Shown here piece after piece: positions 27,016-38,942 of a stretch of 64,000 bases of DNA. A program made the translations under genes and the position numbers. The first letter of the stretch is position 1; every line of letters begins with the position of its first letter. This DNA comes from Whalleya microplaca (taxonomy: Eukaryota; Ascomycota; Sordariomycetes; Xylariales; Xylariaceae), in contig MU385727.1 of NCBI GenBank assembly GCA_022497155.1, positions 62,001 to 126,000 of the forward strand. Direction: 5' to 3'. The notes under the pieces are model-generated. The model was given only the letters and a program-made list of their open reading frames with translations. It was not told the DNA's origin and ran no database searches.

Positions 27016-27469
27016 TTCGCGGCATTTACGTGAGCTAATGAGCTGGCAGAAAGGACAATCGGGATATGGCCAGTAGTTTTGCCGGCAACTGAAAAGTCTC
27101 TGCTGTATTTGCCGCGTTAGAGTAGAAGCAGATGAGGAGTCTAGTATATGCACAAATTAAACCGCCATGTCTCCGGCAAAATGTTTATAGTGATGTCGAT
27201 GGAAGCTGATTGGCCTACAGAGATGATCTCTGCCATCTTGTTTCTATTTCAGGGTTGACTGTCAACTACCGCGATATGCAGTACGCAGGCAACAGATTGT
27301 TCCTACTCATGTTAAGCGGACACTAATAAATGGATACACATGAAGTTATAGGATTCCTTTATGATAGAACTGTACTTATAAGAGTCGAGCCAGCACCAGG
27401 CTGCACCACCACCTGCTTCCCCTGCCTCTGCACGCCTCTACCGCCGATACCTAATAGTCCGCCGCCAAG

Positions 27470-28802
27470 ATGAAGTCGTTTTCCATCGCTCTGGCGCTCG
27501 TTGTGCCAGTTCAGGCAGGTCTTCGATTTGCATGCTCATCATTGACCACTCAGCGACTTGACCCTGTCGTTGAGCCTGGCAACAATCCCTCTGCCCATGT
27601 TCACCATATCGTAGGCGGAAATGCCTTCAACGCTACCATGACTGGCGATGTTGGCGCGAGGGCTACGTGTACTACCTGCGAGATGGCTGAGGACTTTTCC
27701 AACTACTGGACTGCTGTGTTATACTTCAAGCATCCTGAGAACGGTTCCTACCACCGTGTGCCGGTCATCAACAATGCTGCTCTCCCAGCTGGCACCACTG
27801 GTGGAATGACCATCTATTACACACAATACGACTTCTCCACAGACAATCTGAAGAACCAACCGATCACAGCCTTCCCACCAGTAAGTCTACCAGGTACTAT
27901 ATCCGCGTTCGAGATTTTGATGCCTTTTAGGGTTTCCGTATGACAGTCGGCAGCCCAGCCACAAGCACTGAAGAAGAGGCCAAAGGGCATATCGGCCTGC
28001 GCTACAACTGCCTAAGGACCACTCTTGATAGAGGCCCCGAGATGGTTGATTTCCCTGATCGACCATGCCAAGGCGGCATCTTCGCTGTCCACCACTTCCC
28101 AGCGTTAGTAACTCATCTTCCCAGAAACATGGGTTCATAATAACGATACCTAGATGCTGGGATGGCAAGAATCTCGATAGCCCTGACCACCAGTCCCACA
28201 TGTACAACACCATAAAGTATGATGGCTTCACAAACGCTCCCCCATGCCCAGCATCCCACCCAGTCCGTATGCCACAGGTGACCTATGAGACCGTCTGGGA
28301 TACGACCAAGTTCAATAGGTGAGTACTGGGAGTCTTGGATTTCTTCACTTATTCAATTTCCGGGGCAATTCACTCCAAAGACATGACTTCACAGTCGGAT
28401 GCCTGTTGTCCTTTCCAGATTGCACCCCAGACAGCTCCGGAAACCACCAAAATATAGTAATTGCTAACTCCTGGATGTAAAGCATGTGGCCTACGGGTGC
28501 GCCCAACCCATTCGTGTGGAGCTTTGAGGGCAGCAGTGGGTACGGCACCCACGCTGACTACATGTTCGGCTGGCAAGGCGATTCGCTGCAACGCGCTATG
28601 AACAAGTCTGAGTGCTTCTATGATGGCTGCGGTTCCATCAAGAAGCAGGCCATGTCTGTCGCTAACCAGTGTACCGTCCCGGATATGGTTGGCGAAGACA
28701 CTGAAGGATGTACGTATTTCTTTGTCCTTCCAACCGTCCTGGTAATGAAAATTTATATACTAATTTGTTACAGGGCTTGATGCACTTCCCGGCATGGGAT
28801 AA
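27470..28802 (+). CDS. secreted DUF1996 domain protein
   Basis: Five exons: 27,470-27,880; 27,931-28,103; 28,154-28,318; 28,483-28,709; 28,774-28,802, giving 334 residues in frame. Residues 1-16 are a probable signal peptide ending at VQA. The mature part is a DUF1996 domain: RLDPVVEPGNNPSAHVHHIV, GGNAFNATM, ANCTTC-like CTTCEMAEDFSNYW, HHFPACWDGKNLDSPDHQSH, YGTHADYMFGW, and the family's terminal WLDALPGMG, which fixes the stop. Paired cysteines fit an extracellular protein. DUF1996 proteins are common in fungi and their biochemical role is unknown. The third intron (164 bp) is longer than the others; it has a GCTAAC branch site and an AAG acceptor, so a small extra exon there is possible. The gene is the first one beyond the AT-rich block. 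Confidence 0.88.
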
Positions 28803-29830
28803 GACGGAACATATAGGCATGGTTTTGTAGTGGAGACTATGGTAACTTTCCTCTGTGATTCAAACTTCAAGCTCATTCAATTGAGCTTACACTACGTACA
28901 TTTGCAGGGGCTCCGAATAGTTAGATTAGTGGGACATAGTTATTTATATATGGTGCTTTATATCAGATTATCGATAATACTCTCCTAATACTTATATTGA
29001 ATATTTAATTGCGATACTTCCCAGTCGAACCGATGTCTCCGGATCGGCTAAATCCGCGAAGATCCTACTGGCTGGCTGAACATTCAAGCACACCGGTTAA
29101 AAGGAATCGGTGTTGAAGTCACCTGAGAAGTGTAGCAAGGATGTTGAGAGTATACATGATTACCTGTTAAGGCATACCTTTGACGGGGTTTGGTTTAGTG
29201 ACTCGCAAGTTCTTTCAAGTTTTCAATGTACAAATAGTCTCAACTATTACCTAAGATATAAGCTTTCAACTTCATTAGAACTGGTAATATTAAGTTACAT
29301 GCCACTTATTCGTACTGGCTTACAGGCAAGGCGAGTATACTGAGTAGTAGGTCGGTTTATCTAGGCGGCTTTTATCGTTAAATATCTGGTGGCATGATTC
29401 TAGACGGCTATCAGAAATAGGTGAGACATGGAAGTTTCGGTAACTATTATTGGTCTACATTTATACAAATGGTTCGTAAACATTGCGGTGGACTGTAAAG
29501 TTGTGTTATAATTAGCTCCGTTCCCGTGACTCTTCTTTCACATTGTCGATGACTTACTTTTTACCTTTAATATGTATATGTGGGATTCTGGGGTTGATGC
29601 GGAGAAGCTGGTGGGGGGATAGATGCTATATGGCTACCGGACAACATGCCGATGTGGCGTTCCTCTCTGTCCAGCTATCTGCGTTATCTATATTCAATAT
29701 AAAGACGGCCACTCTAGTTCTCTCATCTTTGGAAGGATATAACCTATCTATAAGCCAATGCTGGAGTATTGTTTCTTCATTACTTATCTAGGTCTATTAA
29801 ACAGGTGGACACTGATCACAACAGACTAGC
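28803..29830. other. intergenic region, DUF1996 to MFS gene
   Basis: About 1 kb between two plus-strand genes: the DUF1996 3' UTR and the MFS promoter. I see no further gene. Short open stretches at 29,110-29,343 and 29,543-29,791 have no recognisable content. Confidence 0.6.
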
Positions 29831-31847
29831 ATGACAATGGAGAATACAGAGAAGACAGAGCCAATAAAACATCTCGAGAATAATCCCATCGAGGTTGGTT
29901 ATTGTATCTCTCGTTGGCCGCCCACTGACACTAGGCGTACATAGGCTAGGGTTCCCTCGTCGGCTAGAGATATGAGTTGTCAGATACTTGATTACCATAG
30001 GCGCAACAAGCTCCTCAATCGCCGTCTTGATATCCGGATTCTCCCGCTATGTTGCTGGCTTTATCTGCTGAACTTTCTTGACCGCGGTAACATCGGAAAT
30101 GCGAGGGTTCTCAACCAGGAGACTGGAGACGACATGCTCCAACAAACCGGCATGGCAGCTAATGGTTACGCTCTGACTGTAACGCTCTTCTCCGTGGCGT
30201 ATGCTTTATTTGAAGTGCCTTCAAATTGGATTATAAAGCATCATGTGCGTCCGTCGGTTTGGCTGGCTAGTCTACTTGGCTGTTGGGGTGCCTTGACTCT
30301 GGGATTTGCTGGAGTGCAAAACTACGCTACCGTGCTTGCTTTGCGATTGCTCATTGGAGTGGTACGTTAGACGTTTCGCCTCCCTGAAGACATATATTGG
30401 ATGTTCTTGTGCATACCATCTACCGCCTCAAACTTTGTTCAGTATTCCATTTGTAATGGGCAAGTTGTCGAGTGCCAGTATTTTTTTCTTCTCTTTTCCC
30501 ATGTCCTAGTATTACTTACGCATCTGCCTATTTCATTACTGTATGTTATGTTGCATTGGACCTTAGGATGGCCAGTGCTAGTCTGTTTGTCGCACTTCAA
30601 GCGTGTGTGTATTGACTCTCACAGTTTGAAGCTGGCTTCTTTCCCGGTGAGTTTCGCTAAATTGAGATGGTAATAAAAACTGATCATATAGGCATCGTCT
30701 ATGTTATAACGATTTGGTATCGCCACAATGAACGTGCCGTACGAATTGCTATGGTGATTGCGTTTTGTAATCTTGCGGGCGCTTTTGGTGGTGCGATAGC
30801 ATATGGCATCGGACATATCAATGGTGCTGCTGGCCTTCAAGGTTTTCGTTGGCTTTTCATAGTCGAGGGAATAATTACTATCTTCAGTGTGGCGCCGACC
30901 CTGCTTGTCCTCCCTGATTACCCTGCTCGCGCCAAGTGGCTTAACGAATCCGACAAGCGGTTCGCCGAGGATCGAGTCAGAGAACGAGGTGGCGGGTACA
31001 ACAGAGACCACGCAACCACCAAGGAGATACTAGAGACTTTCTTCAGCCCCCGAATGCTGGCCCATTACTTGGCTTATGTATGTAAACCTGACTTGCATTC
31101 TTTGTTACGTATTTCAACTGACCAGAATCGACCAGGTTGCCAATGTGGTAACGCAAGGTTCTTTTACTTTTTTCACGCCCACTATTGTCACTGGCCTTGG
31201 GTATACATCGATCGAAGCACAACTTTTAACAGTTCCACCAGTATGTCCGTATTTCTTCTCCTCGTTTCCTCAACATTGAGCATCAGCGACGGGCGGGGGG
31301 TAGGGACAAATCTACAGTGGAACTACCGCAGTGTTGGGGAGCAATAATGCTAACTGTTGCGATTAAACAGTGGATAGTAGGTTTTGTGGTTGCAATAGCA
31401 CTGTCGTACTCAGCCGATCACTTTGAGGCTCGAGGGTGGCATATCACTGTGATCTCAACGATTGGTGGGCTGGGGTGGTTGACAGCTGGACTGCTACCTG
31501 CAAGTGCTTACGTGCAGAGGTACGGTTGCTTGTGTATGGCAGCCGCTGGTGCATTCCCTGCCTCACCAGCCATGACAAATTGGGTGACGATTAACACGCC
31601 TAGCTTGTTAACTATTCCCTTTGCCATTGCACTACATAATTCCTGTGCGGGAATCGGTCAAATTATCGCCCAATGGATATGGAAGGCAGATGAAGCAGCA
31701 ATAGGCTATCCGACAGGCAACTTTGTGTGCGCAGCTTGTAACTTCTTTGTAGCTGCTGTGGCTTTTAGTTTGAGGCTATGGTATTCAAGGATGAACAAGA
31801 TGGGAGTGAAAGACGCCCGAGGAGAGAAAAGGATTTGGTCATACTAA
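29831..31847 (+). CDS. MFS transporter, anion:cation symporter (Dal5/allantoate permease) family
   Basis: Six exons: 29,831-29,893; 29,945-30,361; 30,625-30,646; 30,692-31,077; 31,136-31,240; 31,371-31,847, giving 489 residues. The first transmembrane segment leads into LNFLDRGNIGNARV, the motif of the Dal5-like ACS family. Further family signatures are FEVPSNW, RLLIGV joined across the intron to FEAGFFPG, WYRHNERAVRIAM, GAFGGAIAYGIGHING, LPDYPA, GSFTFFTPTIV, NW and NFVCAACNF. About 12 membrane helices are expected. The length is normal for the family, whose members carry allantoate, nicotinate, pantothenate and similar anions across the plasma membrane; the substrate here cannot be told. The second intron (263 bp) is unusually long and the exon after it is only 22 nt. 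Exon 1 is the least certain. Confidence 0.88.
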
Positions 31848-34800
31848 TGCGGGAAATGTCTTCCTCTTTCTTCTTTTCGTCTTCTGAGTGGAGGGTCTGG
31901 AGTATATTGCCCTCTATAACTTTGCTTGATTACCGAGTATCTATCACCTGTTATGCTATATAAGTTGAGATTGTTGAATATCAAGACCAGTCTTAAGAGA
32001 TTCTCACCCCCATTCCTCTACAGGGGCAAGGGCAAGGGCGAGTTTATACCCCCCTGTATAGAATATGACTTAATTACTTTCTGCCTTGTTTTTAGCTTGT
32101 TTTTGTAAAACCCCGTAGTCTGAAGACCGCCTTACCTTGAGTCAGCCAAAGAGTGCCACTTAAGGCTCGCGAGGAAAAGAGATGTCATACAAGGCCTGGG
32201 ATTTGAAGACACACTTATTAATTTAGTGTCCGTGGAGTATTGTAGATGCTGTTGGCTTCCCGAGGATGGTGAATAGATGGCAAGTGCCTGGTTTCTTGGC
32301 AGTTGACGGAATGGATGTCCGAGATAAGAGAGAGCACATTTTTGATGCGATTATCTATTAATCGAGCTTAGGATACTCTCTTTATTGTTAATTGGTGTTA
32401 CATTTTATGATGGTTTACCTCAAAATATCGAAAATAAGAGACATTGCATTCGTCATTGACAGATATCAATGCGGCTTTTGCTGGATTGATCTACAGTTCA
32501 TCGTGATCTGCTACTCTTGCTTCAATATACATTTGCCTATTAATTCTAACGATAATGTATCGTGTTCCCGAGTATAATGTTAGCCTATGGCGAAAGTGAC
32601 GCAGAGCGCAGCTAGATGCTTTACGAAGTCCCGCTCCGGGTTAGAGACATTCCATTCTCTTGACGGTCTAGTGCTAGCTATACAAGGAGTACAATATCTC
32701 CAATTTCTCGATATGGATAGGGATGACGGATCTTAGATGTATCAATTCCCTAGGTTGTTCGAGCTGCTGGCCTTTTCGAGGAAGTCTAGGCTCGCCTTGT
32801 TGCCCTACATAATGTGCGATTACGTATAATAATATTTGTACACGCTACCTCAGGCCGAGGGCGGTCAAATGCGACGATTGTGCGCGTGACTTGGCCATGA
32901 TTCGTAATTGCCGGATCGAGCTCAACGGCATTAATAACAAACTAAGCCAAACCTCACCCATCCAGGATCACAGGCACTTGTCTGAATAGCATGTGATGGA
33001 GACCCGAATCTTCGTGGTTACCTTGGCCCAAAACAGCAGAGCGTTATCGTTGGGAGTCTAGTGCATCGAAGACGAGAGAATTGGCACGAGGTTTATTCGA
33101 GCCTCTCGGACGAAGTATTGGATCTTGAAGACACCCGTGAAATCACTTGAAGTCTCAATCATATATCTACCAATTCCTCACCGTACCTGCCTTGCAAGGC
33201 CCATCCCTGGCCTATATCCCAAATGATAAATATGACAAGCCGGATCTTCCCCCACTGGACGATATTCCAATGGACGAAGGATCGTAGATATGTGAGTCCC
33301 TGGCAGAGAGAAGACGAAAACCAGAAGCCTATAATTGAACTGATAATGTTAACATATAAAATCCGAGGACCACTACATATGTAGCCGAAATAATAGCCTA
33401 TATGACCTGGGTGGATGCAGTATGCAGGTTCAGCAAATCTTAGTGAATATTTGCGAAGGGCCCGGATGGTTCACTCAGCAACTTCCATGAGAACCAAGAC
33501 CTGTATGGTGTTAATTTTCGTATAGAGGCGTATACAGCAAGCCAACAATGCTGGCAGCACACACGTTCGGTTTGGCTATTTTCACTCTGATCTGCGTAAT
33601 ACCTACTATTGGAGATATCTAATCCGCCGTACGTTTCTCCTAGGGAATGGATGTACTATCTCTAACCCTCATATAGCTCTGTAGACCTTAACAACTAACA
33701 GCAGCACTCAAGAAACGCCGATTTGTTTCAAACTGCAATGAAATCAAGCGCGCGGTTTTCTTATCCATTATTAGCAACAAATTAGATTTTTCAGGGGCAA
33801 CACAATTCAACGCCTTTCTGCTGACCTCCTTAAACTGCTCCCTGCTGGCGTCGTCAATACAGGCATTGATACATTCACTACTTGGGGCGTTTATCGGCTG
33901 CCTTCAACCGTTACTAGAAGCTGACATATTCGACGTCGCCACCGGGGAGGCATTTCAGCTATTATGATGGCCTCAAAATCGGGTGTCATGGAAGAGTATT
34001 CTGACAAAGAATTTCAAAAGAAAACATAGTCTGATTTACTAATGAAATATACCACAGGATAGGTATCTCCACTAAGTATTCCGCAAATTAGAATGAAAAT
34101 AGTCAGAAACAGGCGTGGAAATAAACAACCCGCACACCTTGATGCCGAGGCGGGCAAGCTGGCTCCTCACCTAGACCCAAATATCAGACAATATATACAT
34201 GACGTAGATACCATCCACCAGACTCGAAATCATTAGGACATAGTGGCATTCAATATGCTGTCGAATTTTGGTATGATGAAACTTTGCGACGAAGGAGAGC
34301 AAACGAGAAACGGACAGGACGCTGTACTTATATTATACAATATACTCAGAAGTTAGACGGGAATTGGGTGCAGGCTACGGGTAAATCGAGGGTTTCTGGT
34401 TGAACTCGTCCGAGAAGCGGGTAGTCGTGGTCTCCTGGCTTAATTTCCGACCAGGCTGTATTCTCAATGATTTCAAGCATGGTACCTGTGTCGTTGATAA
34501 TTTATTGATTCGGATGCTGAAAGGGTGTATTGAGACGGCAGCACACCCACACATGATAATTACTATTAACTGATACTTATGCCCATGTCGTAGCTGCCGT
34601 TGAACACTCTCCTCGGTCATGACCGCGTAGTCTATGCCACTGCCCACCCGTGTCTACACATGAGCGAATACTCGTAGATATTGGAGAACTACAGCTATAA
34701 GAAGCTGGGGTTTAGCTTTCATTATCGGAAGGATGAATCGAAACTTCGAGTCTGTGAGTGCATCGGGGAAAGACCAGGAGCAGCATGTCCCTATATCGCT

Positions 34801-35989
34801 AGTGTACCTCTACATGAAAGACCTTCTATCGACGACTAGGGCCTCCTAAGTTGAATAATAGAAATGTAGTCTCGATGTTGAAGACAGGCACAGACAAGTC
34901 AACGATGTCAGACGATAACCTCAGCTACTTGTGGCTTTATTAGATAACACGTCAGGAAATACATGTGATACTGAGCAGAAATCTATTTCATGAACCTGTG
35001 GATCGTAAGAGGAAGCCAGTTGCCTCAAAGCTACGCAGACATAATACATGTAAAAGCAGCTCGAGGTCGTGGAGGTTATGGAGGTTGTGGGAACACAGCA
35101 AAGTGGAGCATACCCTAGCCAGAGTTTGGGGCCTTCAAGAGCGTGCAAGACACTGTTGTCAATATCGTGAGGTTAGATAATGGCCCGCACAGAGTGAAAG
35201 GCCTATATATAGGCTGATCTACAGAAGTTCAAGCTCGGAGGTTCTGGCTGCACGAACCTATATTACTATCTCGTTGATATCGATCGGTAGGTATATTTAA
35301 AATAGATACGATGACATTGCTGGCAATCTTCGTGGTCTAAAGCTACAAGAAGTCTTGTTTTGATATTAATTACTTCGGCCAGTTGATATGTTGCTAGGTC
35401 TAGCATGTTCAATGGAGAAAGGAAATATACACGAGTATATTATAGGAATCTGCTTGCTAGTCATACGTCTTGTATCACCGCCACCTCACTGACGTAACAA
35501 TCTGACCTGGGACAGGGGTAGCTATCAACATGTTATAGTTATGAATTTTCGACATAAGTCGCATCTAAGCGGGCGACGACTAATGGCGTGATCTCCTATC
35601 TAGAGCAGCTCGCTGCATGGGCTAACTGAATGATAATATGGACGACCCAAGACAGACCCCAGGAGTTGGAACAATCTAACTATCTAGAATTGATATTCTA
35701 AAGAGCAAGCGATATCGAAGCAACCATATATGCCTTGGGTGTGAATTTTGAGCCTCTTTGCTATGCTAGGCGCCGCTCAGGTCCTATGATCAATCCCCAA
35801 CAGTCGTCGGAAGATAAGGGGGAGATGGACGAAGGATTTAGAGTCGTAGGTTTGCACTAACAGCCAGCGTGAACCTTTTCTCCCGTCTGTCTCAACGCCT
35901 CGGACCGACCTCCTCGGAAAGTATGTTTCTAGGTTGTGTTCACAAAAGTACCGCGCACATGTCACGCCCCCGCTGAATAACCAGACCCT
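31848..35989. other. 4.1-kb gene-poor region between converging genes
   Basis: It lies between the 3' ends of the MFS gene (+) and the GT25 gene (-). Base composition is ordinary and there is no RIP bias, yet no convincing gene is visible. Two adjoining open frames near 33,000-33,290 read like protein but are offset, and a 90-codon minus frame at 34,375-34,647 is unrecognised. It may hold decayed genes or a non-coding transcript. Confidence 0.55.
32986..33290 (+). pseudogene. possible decayed coding fragment
   Basis: Two overlapping plus frames look protein-like but are not joined. One runs 32,986-33,147 (DPNLRGYLGPKQQS... to LDLEDTREIT). The other runs 33,141-33,287 (YQFLTVPALQGPSLAYIPND, then DLPPLDDIPMDEGS). 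A frameshift between them would explain the layout. I do not recognise the family and there is no plausible start or splice structure, so chance is a real alternative. Confidence 0.2.
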
Positions 35990-37284
35990 CTACTCGTACT
36001 GACTTTCCATTCGACCGCCAACAATCATATTCCTGATGTTGTTCCGCGCGCTCCACACGATATTCTCAGTCGTGCCTTTCTCGCGAACCTGGCCGTCTTG
36101 CACGGTCTGGATATCGCTATCGCCGTTCAAGAGACCCTTAGCCTTGTGATGGAAGAAGATGGGCGGGGTGACGCTGATGCATTTTGCGTCTAGGCCGCGA
36201 TCATCGCCGGCTTTCGCGGCATCCTTCAATCCCCACGAAGACACCGCTCGTCTGCACAATCCAGCCAGCGCGTTATCGAACGGTCCTGTCAGGTGGTCGA
36301 CGGAGAGGTCGAAAAGCACCTTGCGAGCGCCCCTTTGCGAGAGGGCATAGGCGAAAGTGCAAATGGGGGCTCCGGTGATGTGCACCCAACGCGTGTACTC
36401 TGGGTTGTTCTTGAAATCCACCAAGCCAGTAACTCTATCCTTTGGGGGTACGGTAAGGTCATGTTCAATCACGAATTTGCGTGACATGTACCGAATACCA
36501 GGTTCGTCGGCAGGCTTTTCCTTGTTCTCGTCGAGAGTCTCAGGAAAGACCTCTCCGCAATGACCAAGCCACATGATGTCCCAGTCGTCGCCATAAGGAG
36601 AAGTTGGGTTCGAGACAGAGGGGAGGAGGGCTCGGACACCCTGAGCCACTCGCTCTAGTTGCGGCTTGAGACGTACATCCCAATCCATATCATCTTCCAT
36701 TATAAGGGCCGAGTCAAGTCCATCTTCAACAATTCTACGGGCGAATTCGTTAACAGCCATTCGTCTAGTTCGCATTCATCGACTCACTCCTCCACCTAAT
36801 AGAATAGGCAATCCCTACGCGTGATAACTTGGACGTACCTTCGAATTGCGTTCATATGTCCTCTCCAGCTTCCCAAGTTCGTCTCCCATAACTTCTCCCT
36901 GTCGGCACCGAAAGGAACAGCCTTATCGGGTATCGTTTCTCCCCTGACGCCATCGACCCACTCGACGTGAAAACCCGTCAAGGCACTTGTGAGTGTGAGG
37001 GCATCGCGCTTGTCGCTTCGTTCAGGCAGACCGACGATAAAGACTTTCTCGAAGCCAAGGCTGTCGTTGGTTACACGGTTGACATCGGCGGGCGTCGAGT
37101 GACCCTTGTAGTCTTGGCCGTAGAGTCGTTCGCTTGGCAGGGGAACGTACGTCGCAGCGTGGCCAGCAGGGGAGGAGAAAGTGGTACTCGGGGAACGCGG
37201 CCTAAAGAGAACTAGGCCAAGTATTATAACGACGGCTACGACACCGATCACCAGATGTCTCGACGGTTGGTGGTGGGCAGCCAT
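35990..37284 (-). CDS. glycosyltransferase family 25 protein
   Basis: Two exons on the minus strand, 37,284-36,839 and 36,764-35,990, give 406 residues. Residues 11-27 form a single membrane anchor after a short basic N-terminus, a type II topology expected for a Golgi enzyme. The family's N-terminal signature follows: VFIVGLPERSDKRDALTLT (about residues 81-99), HVEWVDGV, and LGSWRGHMNAIR at the exon junction. ALIMEDDMDWD (EDD at 172-174) is the acidic metal/nucleotide-sugar site typical of GT25 (LPS-type glycosyltransferases; collagen galactosyltransferases in animals). Further on are DIMWLGHCGE and YALSQRGARKVL. The intron is 74 bp. Fungal GT25 proteins are common; donor and acceptor are not known. 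The next gene upstream on this strand is 1.7 kb away. Confidence 0.9.
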
Positions 37285-38942
37285 TATAGCATCAACACGC
37301 CCATTCGACCAGAGGTAAACAAGGTATATAGGTAATTACACATAGGAAGTAGTGTTGGAGCCGTGATAGGAGGAGCAGATGCAAGAACAATAAGTCAATA
37401 AGTCAATATGGGTGAGAAGGACAGATTGTAATTGCCAATCGCATATTTGCGGATGATGGCATCCGCTACCATCCTGTTAGCACACATGTGAGGTGAGAAG
37501 AAAAGAAAAAGGAGACAGTCATTTGTACTACACAGGCAATACGGAATACGAATCCGGCCAATCGAGTCCACTGGCAAAAGGGCCTACCCAGCAGCCTAGG
37601 TACCCTAGGTCATGTAGGTATCCGGCTGCGAACTACCTACTACCTAGTCAGCTAATCTGGATGGCTTCACTCAGACGCGGCCGATCAGATGGGATTTACA
37701 CAAGTACTAAATCTGATTGGGTTAGTGTTATCTATGGAAGTACTTAAACAGGTAATTAAGTATATTTATGTACGCCACCATCCATCCGTCAATTTAGCCA
37801 GACTACCTTAAGCGAGCTGTCTATCATTAGTGCAGGTCGTACTCGGGCAGTCGGGGGTTAGCCGGGCAAGTACGGTGACCGATCGCTACCTCACCTTCCT
37901 ACATGATGTGTGCCTAGGGAGGCTGCTACCTAGGTGTCATTCATCGGATCAACATAATGCGTTTATATGTAGTACTCATGAAAAGTATTTATAGAACAGA
38001 TGCCTCTTCCCATGTAGACGCGCCATGACATGTCACTTATATCACCCAAGGCTGCCGTGTCACCCATAAACGCCAAAGTCGATACCCAGAGAACTCTGCC
38101 ATGGAACGCATATTTCAGTCCTGACTATACGATAGCAACTTATTTATGTATGGGTTTGTTTGGACCAAAGACCTCCATCAGCTGCTAGTATAATACATGT
38201 TGTTACCCCCAAAAGACAAATCCATGTGGAATTCACCAGGTCGGATATTCACAAGGGGGGGTAAGGGAAATGGGCAAAGTGTCATCCTCCTAAAATAACG
38301 CCTATGATATGCTCTCCTCTCTTCTCTCTCGTCGTCGGGGTATCTTGCAGAAACATTTCGTTATCCCTTCAAGTCCCAACCAAGGAAAATAATTTCCACA
38401 ATTTCAGAACGCCACCTGTTCCGATACCAATGCAGTCCTCTCTCCTCTCCTTGCCCGTGTCTATATCCGAGCCGTCGTGTGCCGCTCAATGGTGGCAAGG
38501 GCTTTATCATGTCTTCGTCAACTCCTCTATGATGCCAGCCGTAAGATAGAGATCTTCCAACCCAGCATGCCAACGAGGTAGAGCCATGTAATAACCACAG
38601 ATAGTTGTAGACATAGGGGACATCGCCAAATCTATCCACCTGCCTCTGCTAACCGGATTCCATGGATGATACCTTGAGATCGGACAACATCGAAAGCAAA
38701 TGTAATGCCAAGTGCTGGTGTGGGGTGTATATGCAAGGAAACATGTTCTACGCCGCCTAATGCCTGCTTCCATATGCATAAAGATAACGAAAAGTAAAGA
38801 TGAAATATACGCAGTCCATGTGATGATATGAGGCATGCGACAAAGTAACATAGAAGAAGGCAGCCAGGGAAAGGCGTCCGGTCCTCTGTGAACAGTTCGA
38901 CATTCAAGTTTCGCGGTTGAAACCACCGTAAACCCGCAAAGT
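37285..38942. other. intergenic region, GT25 promoter and NYN gene 3' side
   Basis: Contains the GT25 promoter and the downstream region of the NYN gene. Many CCTAGGTA and TACCTA words occur around 37,590-37,640 and 37,910. The open stretches at 38,361-38,907 on the minus strand have no recognisable content and probably belong to the NYN gene's 3' UTR. Confidence 0.5.

Noticed and set aside
29110..29343. 77-codon open frame between the DUF1996 and MFS genes
   Set aside because: No recognisable family, no splice context, and AT-rich spacer composition.
38361..38907. Overlapping minus open frames of 91-92 codons
   Set aside because: Not recognisable, mutually overlapping, and placed where the NYN gene's 3' UTR is expected.
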